Assembly (NCBI GenBank): GCA_029935295.1
Contig: JAOZKP010000164.1
Span: 1-6,455, forward strand
From: a bacterium
GTDB lineage: Bacteria; Desulfobacterota; Anaeroferrophillalia; Anaeroferrophillales; Tharpellaceae
DNA length: 6,455 nt
Reading direction: 5' to 3'
Shown: positions 6,141-6,455 of the stretch, piece by piece
Layout: every line of letters begins with the position of its first letter
Position numbering within the stretch: position 1 is the stretch's first letter
Made by a program: the position numbers and the translations under genes
Notes under the pieces: model-generated
Databases searched by the model: none
Told to the model about the DNA's origin: nothing
What the model saw: only the letters and a program-made list of their open reading frames with translations

Positions 6141-6455
6141 ATGACTAAAACCCGCAACATAAACACACTTAAAGGTCTACTGGTTGAAAATGCCATGCAG
6201 CGGCAGGTGATTGAACTCCCGGTGACGGCCAGTATTACACAGGCCATCGACCAGATGACAAGATATAAGATCGACGCTCTTCTACTGCGCGATGAGAAAC
6301 AGGCACCCGTTGGCGTTGTTTCCAAGACAGACATCATGGGGGCCTATTATGCGGCCCTGCCTTTATCCACTAAATTGCACGACATCATGAGTTCGCCGGC
6401 CCTTTTCTGCAATCAAGACTCACTTCTCGAATCAGCTCTAGACAAGATGCGGGAT
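6141..6455 (+). CDS. CBS-domain protein, 5' part only (cut by window edge)
   Basis: An open frame of 105 codons starts at the ATG at 6141 and is still open at the right edge. An in-frame TGA at 6123 limits the 5' end. Residues of about 14-75 form one CBS domain, with VENAM at 15-19, ITQAIDQMTRYKIDALLL at 32-49 and the nucleotide-contact-type segment PVGVVSKTDI at 56-65. A second CBS domain begins with LHDIMSSPALF near 79-89. Paired CBS domains usually bind adenine nucleotides and regulate a partner protein or an attached domain. Whether this is a stand-alone CBS pair or the front of a larger sensor cannot be seen. No clear Shine-Dalgarno sequence precedes the ATG. The pan terminator upstream implies its own promoter. 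Confidence 0.82.
   Translation, partial: MTKTRNINTLKGLLVENAMQRQVIELPVTASITQAIDQMTRYKIDALLLRDEKQAPVGVVSKTDIMGAYYAALPLSTKLHDIMSSPALFCNQDSLLESALDKMRD

Noticed and set aside
6110..6337. Minus-strand 75-codon frame at the right end
   Set aside because: It is antisense to the CBS-domain frame, which shows clear domain motifs.
1..6455. CRISPR arrays, insertion sequences or phage attachment sites
   Set aside because: No regularly spaced repeats, transposase or integrase motifs, or flanking direct repeats were seen.

Overview
The window looks like a piece of a bacterial chromosome made of ordinary metabolic genes. The organism is probably an anaerobe of the Desulfobacterota (delta-proteobacterial) type. 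This rests on the mix of a selenocysteine gene (selA), an anaerobic HemN-type radical SAM gene, a cytidylate kinase-like protein of the kind common in that group, and a compact panBCD operon. It is an inference from gene content; no rRNA or other phylogenetic marker is present. There are no transposases, phage genes, CRISPR arrays or tRNA genes.

Layout. On the minus strand, 1-2737 holds a two-gene unit read right to left: a HemN/HemW-like radical SAM protein, then selA (L-seryl-tRNA(Sec) selenium transferase), 25 nt apart if the ATG start of selA is used. A 290-nt AT-rich divergent region (2738-3027) follows. On the plus strand come a cytidylate kinase-like P-loop protein (3028-3702), a 240-nt structured intergenic region, the panB-panC-panD operon (3943-6006), an intrinsic terminator (6036-6080), and the first 105 codons of a CBS-domain protein that runs off the right edge.

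How the genes work together. PanB makes ketopantoate, PanD makes beta-alanine, and PanC joins pantoate to beta-alanine to give pantothenate (vitamin B5), the precursor of coenzyme A. The ketopantoate reductase step (PanE or IlvC) is not in the window. SelA makes Sec-tRNA(Sec), so the host probably decodes UGA as selenocysteine; selB, selC and selD are not here.

The most interesting part is the leader before panB. At 3764-3800 there is a 13-bp stem interrupted by two single bulged adenosines on opposite strands. It is followed by a strong intrinsic terminator (3847-3878) lying 64 nt before the panB start. Form and position match what I recall of the pan RNA motif, a cis-regulatory RNA candidate found before panB/panC/panD genes in Firmicutes, Chloroflexi and delta-proteobacteria. 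The 3' arm of the stem can also pair with the 5' arm of the terminator, which suggests an attenuation switch. The RNA family is known, so this is a probable new instance with a proposed mechanism. I found no wholly undescribed system here.
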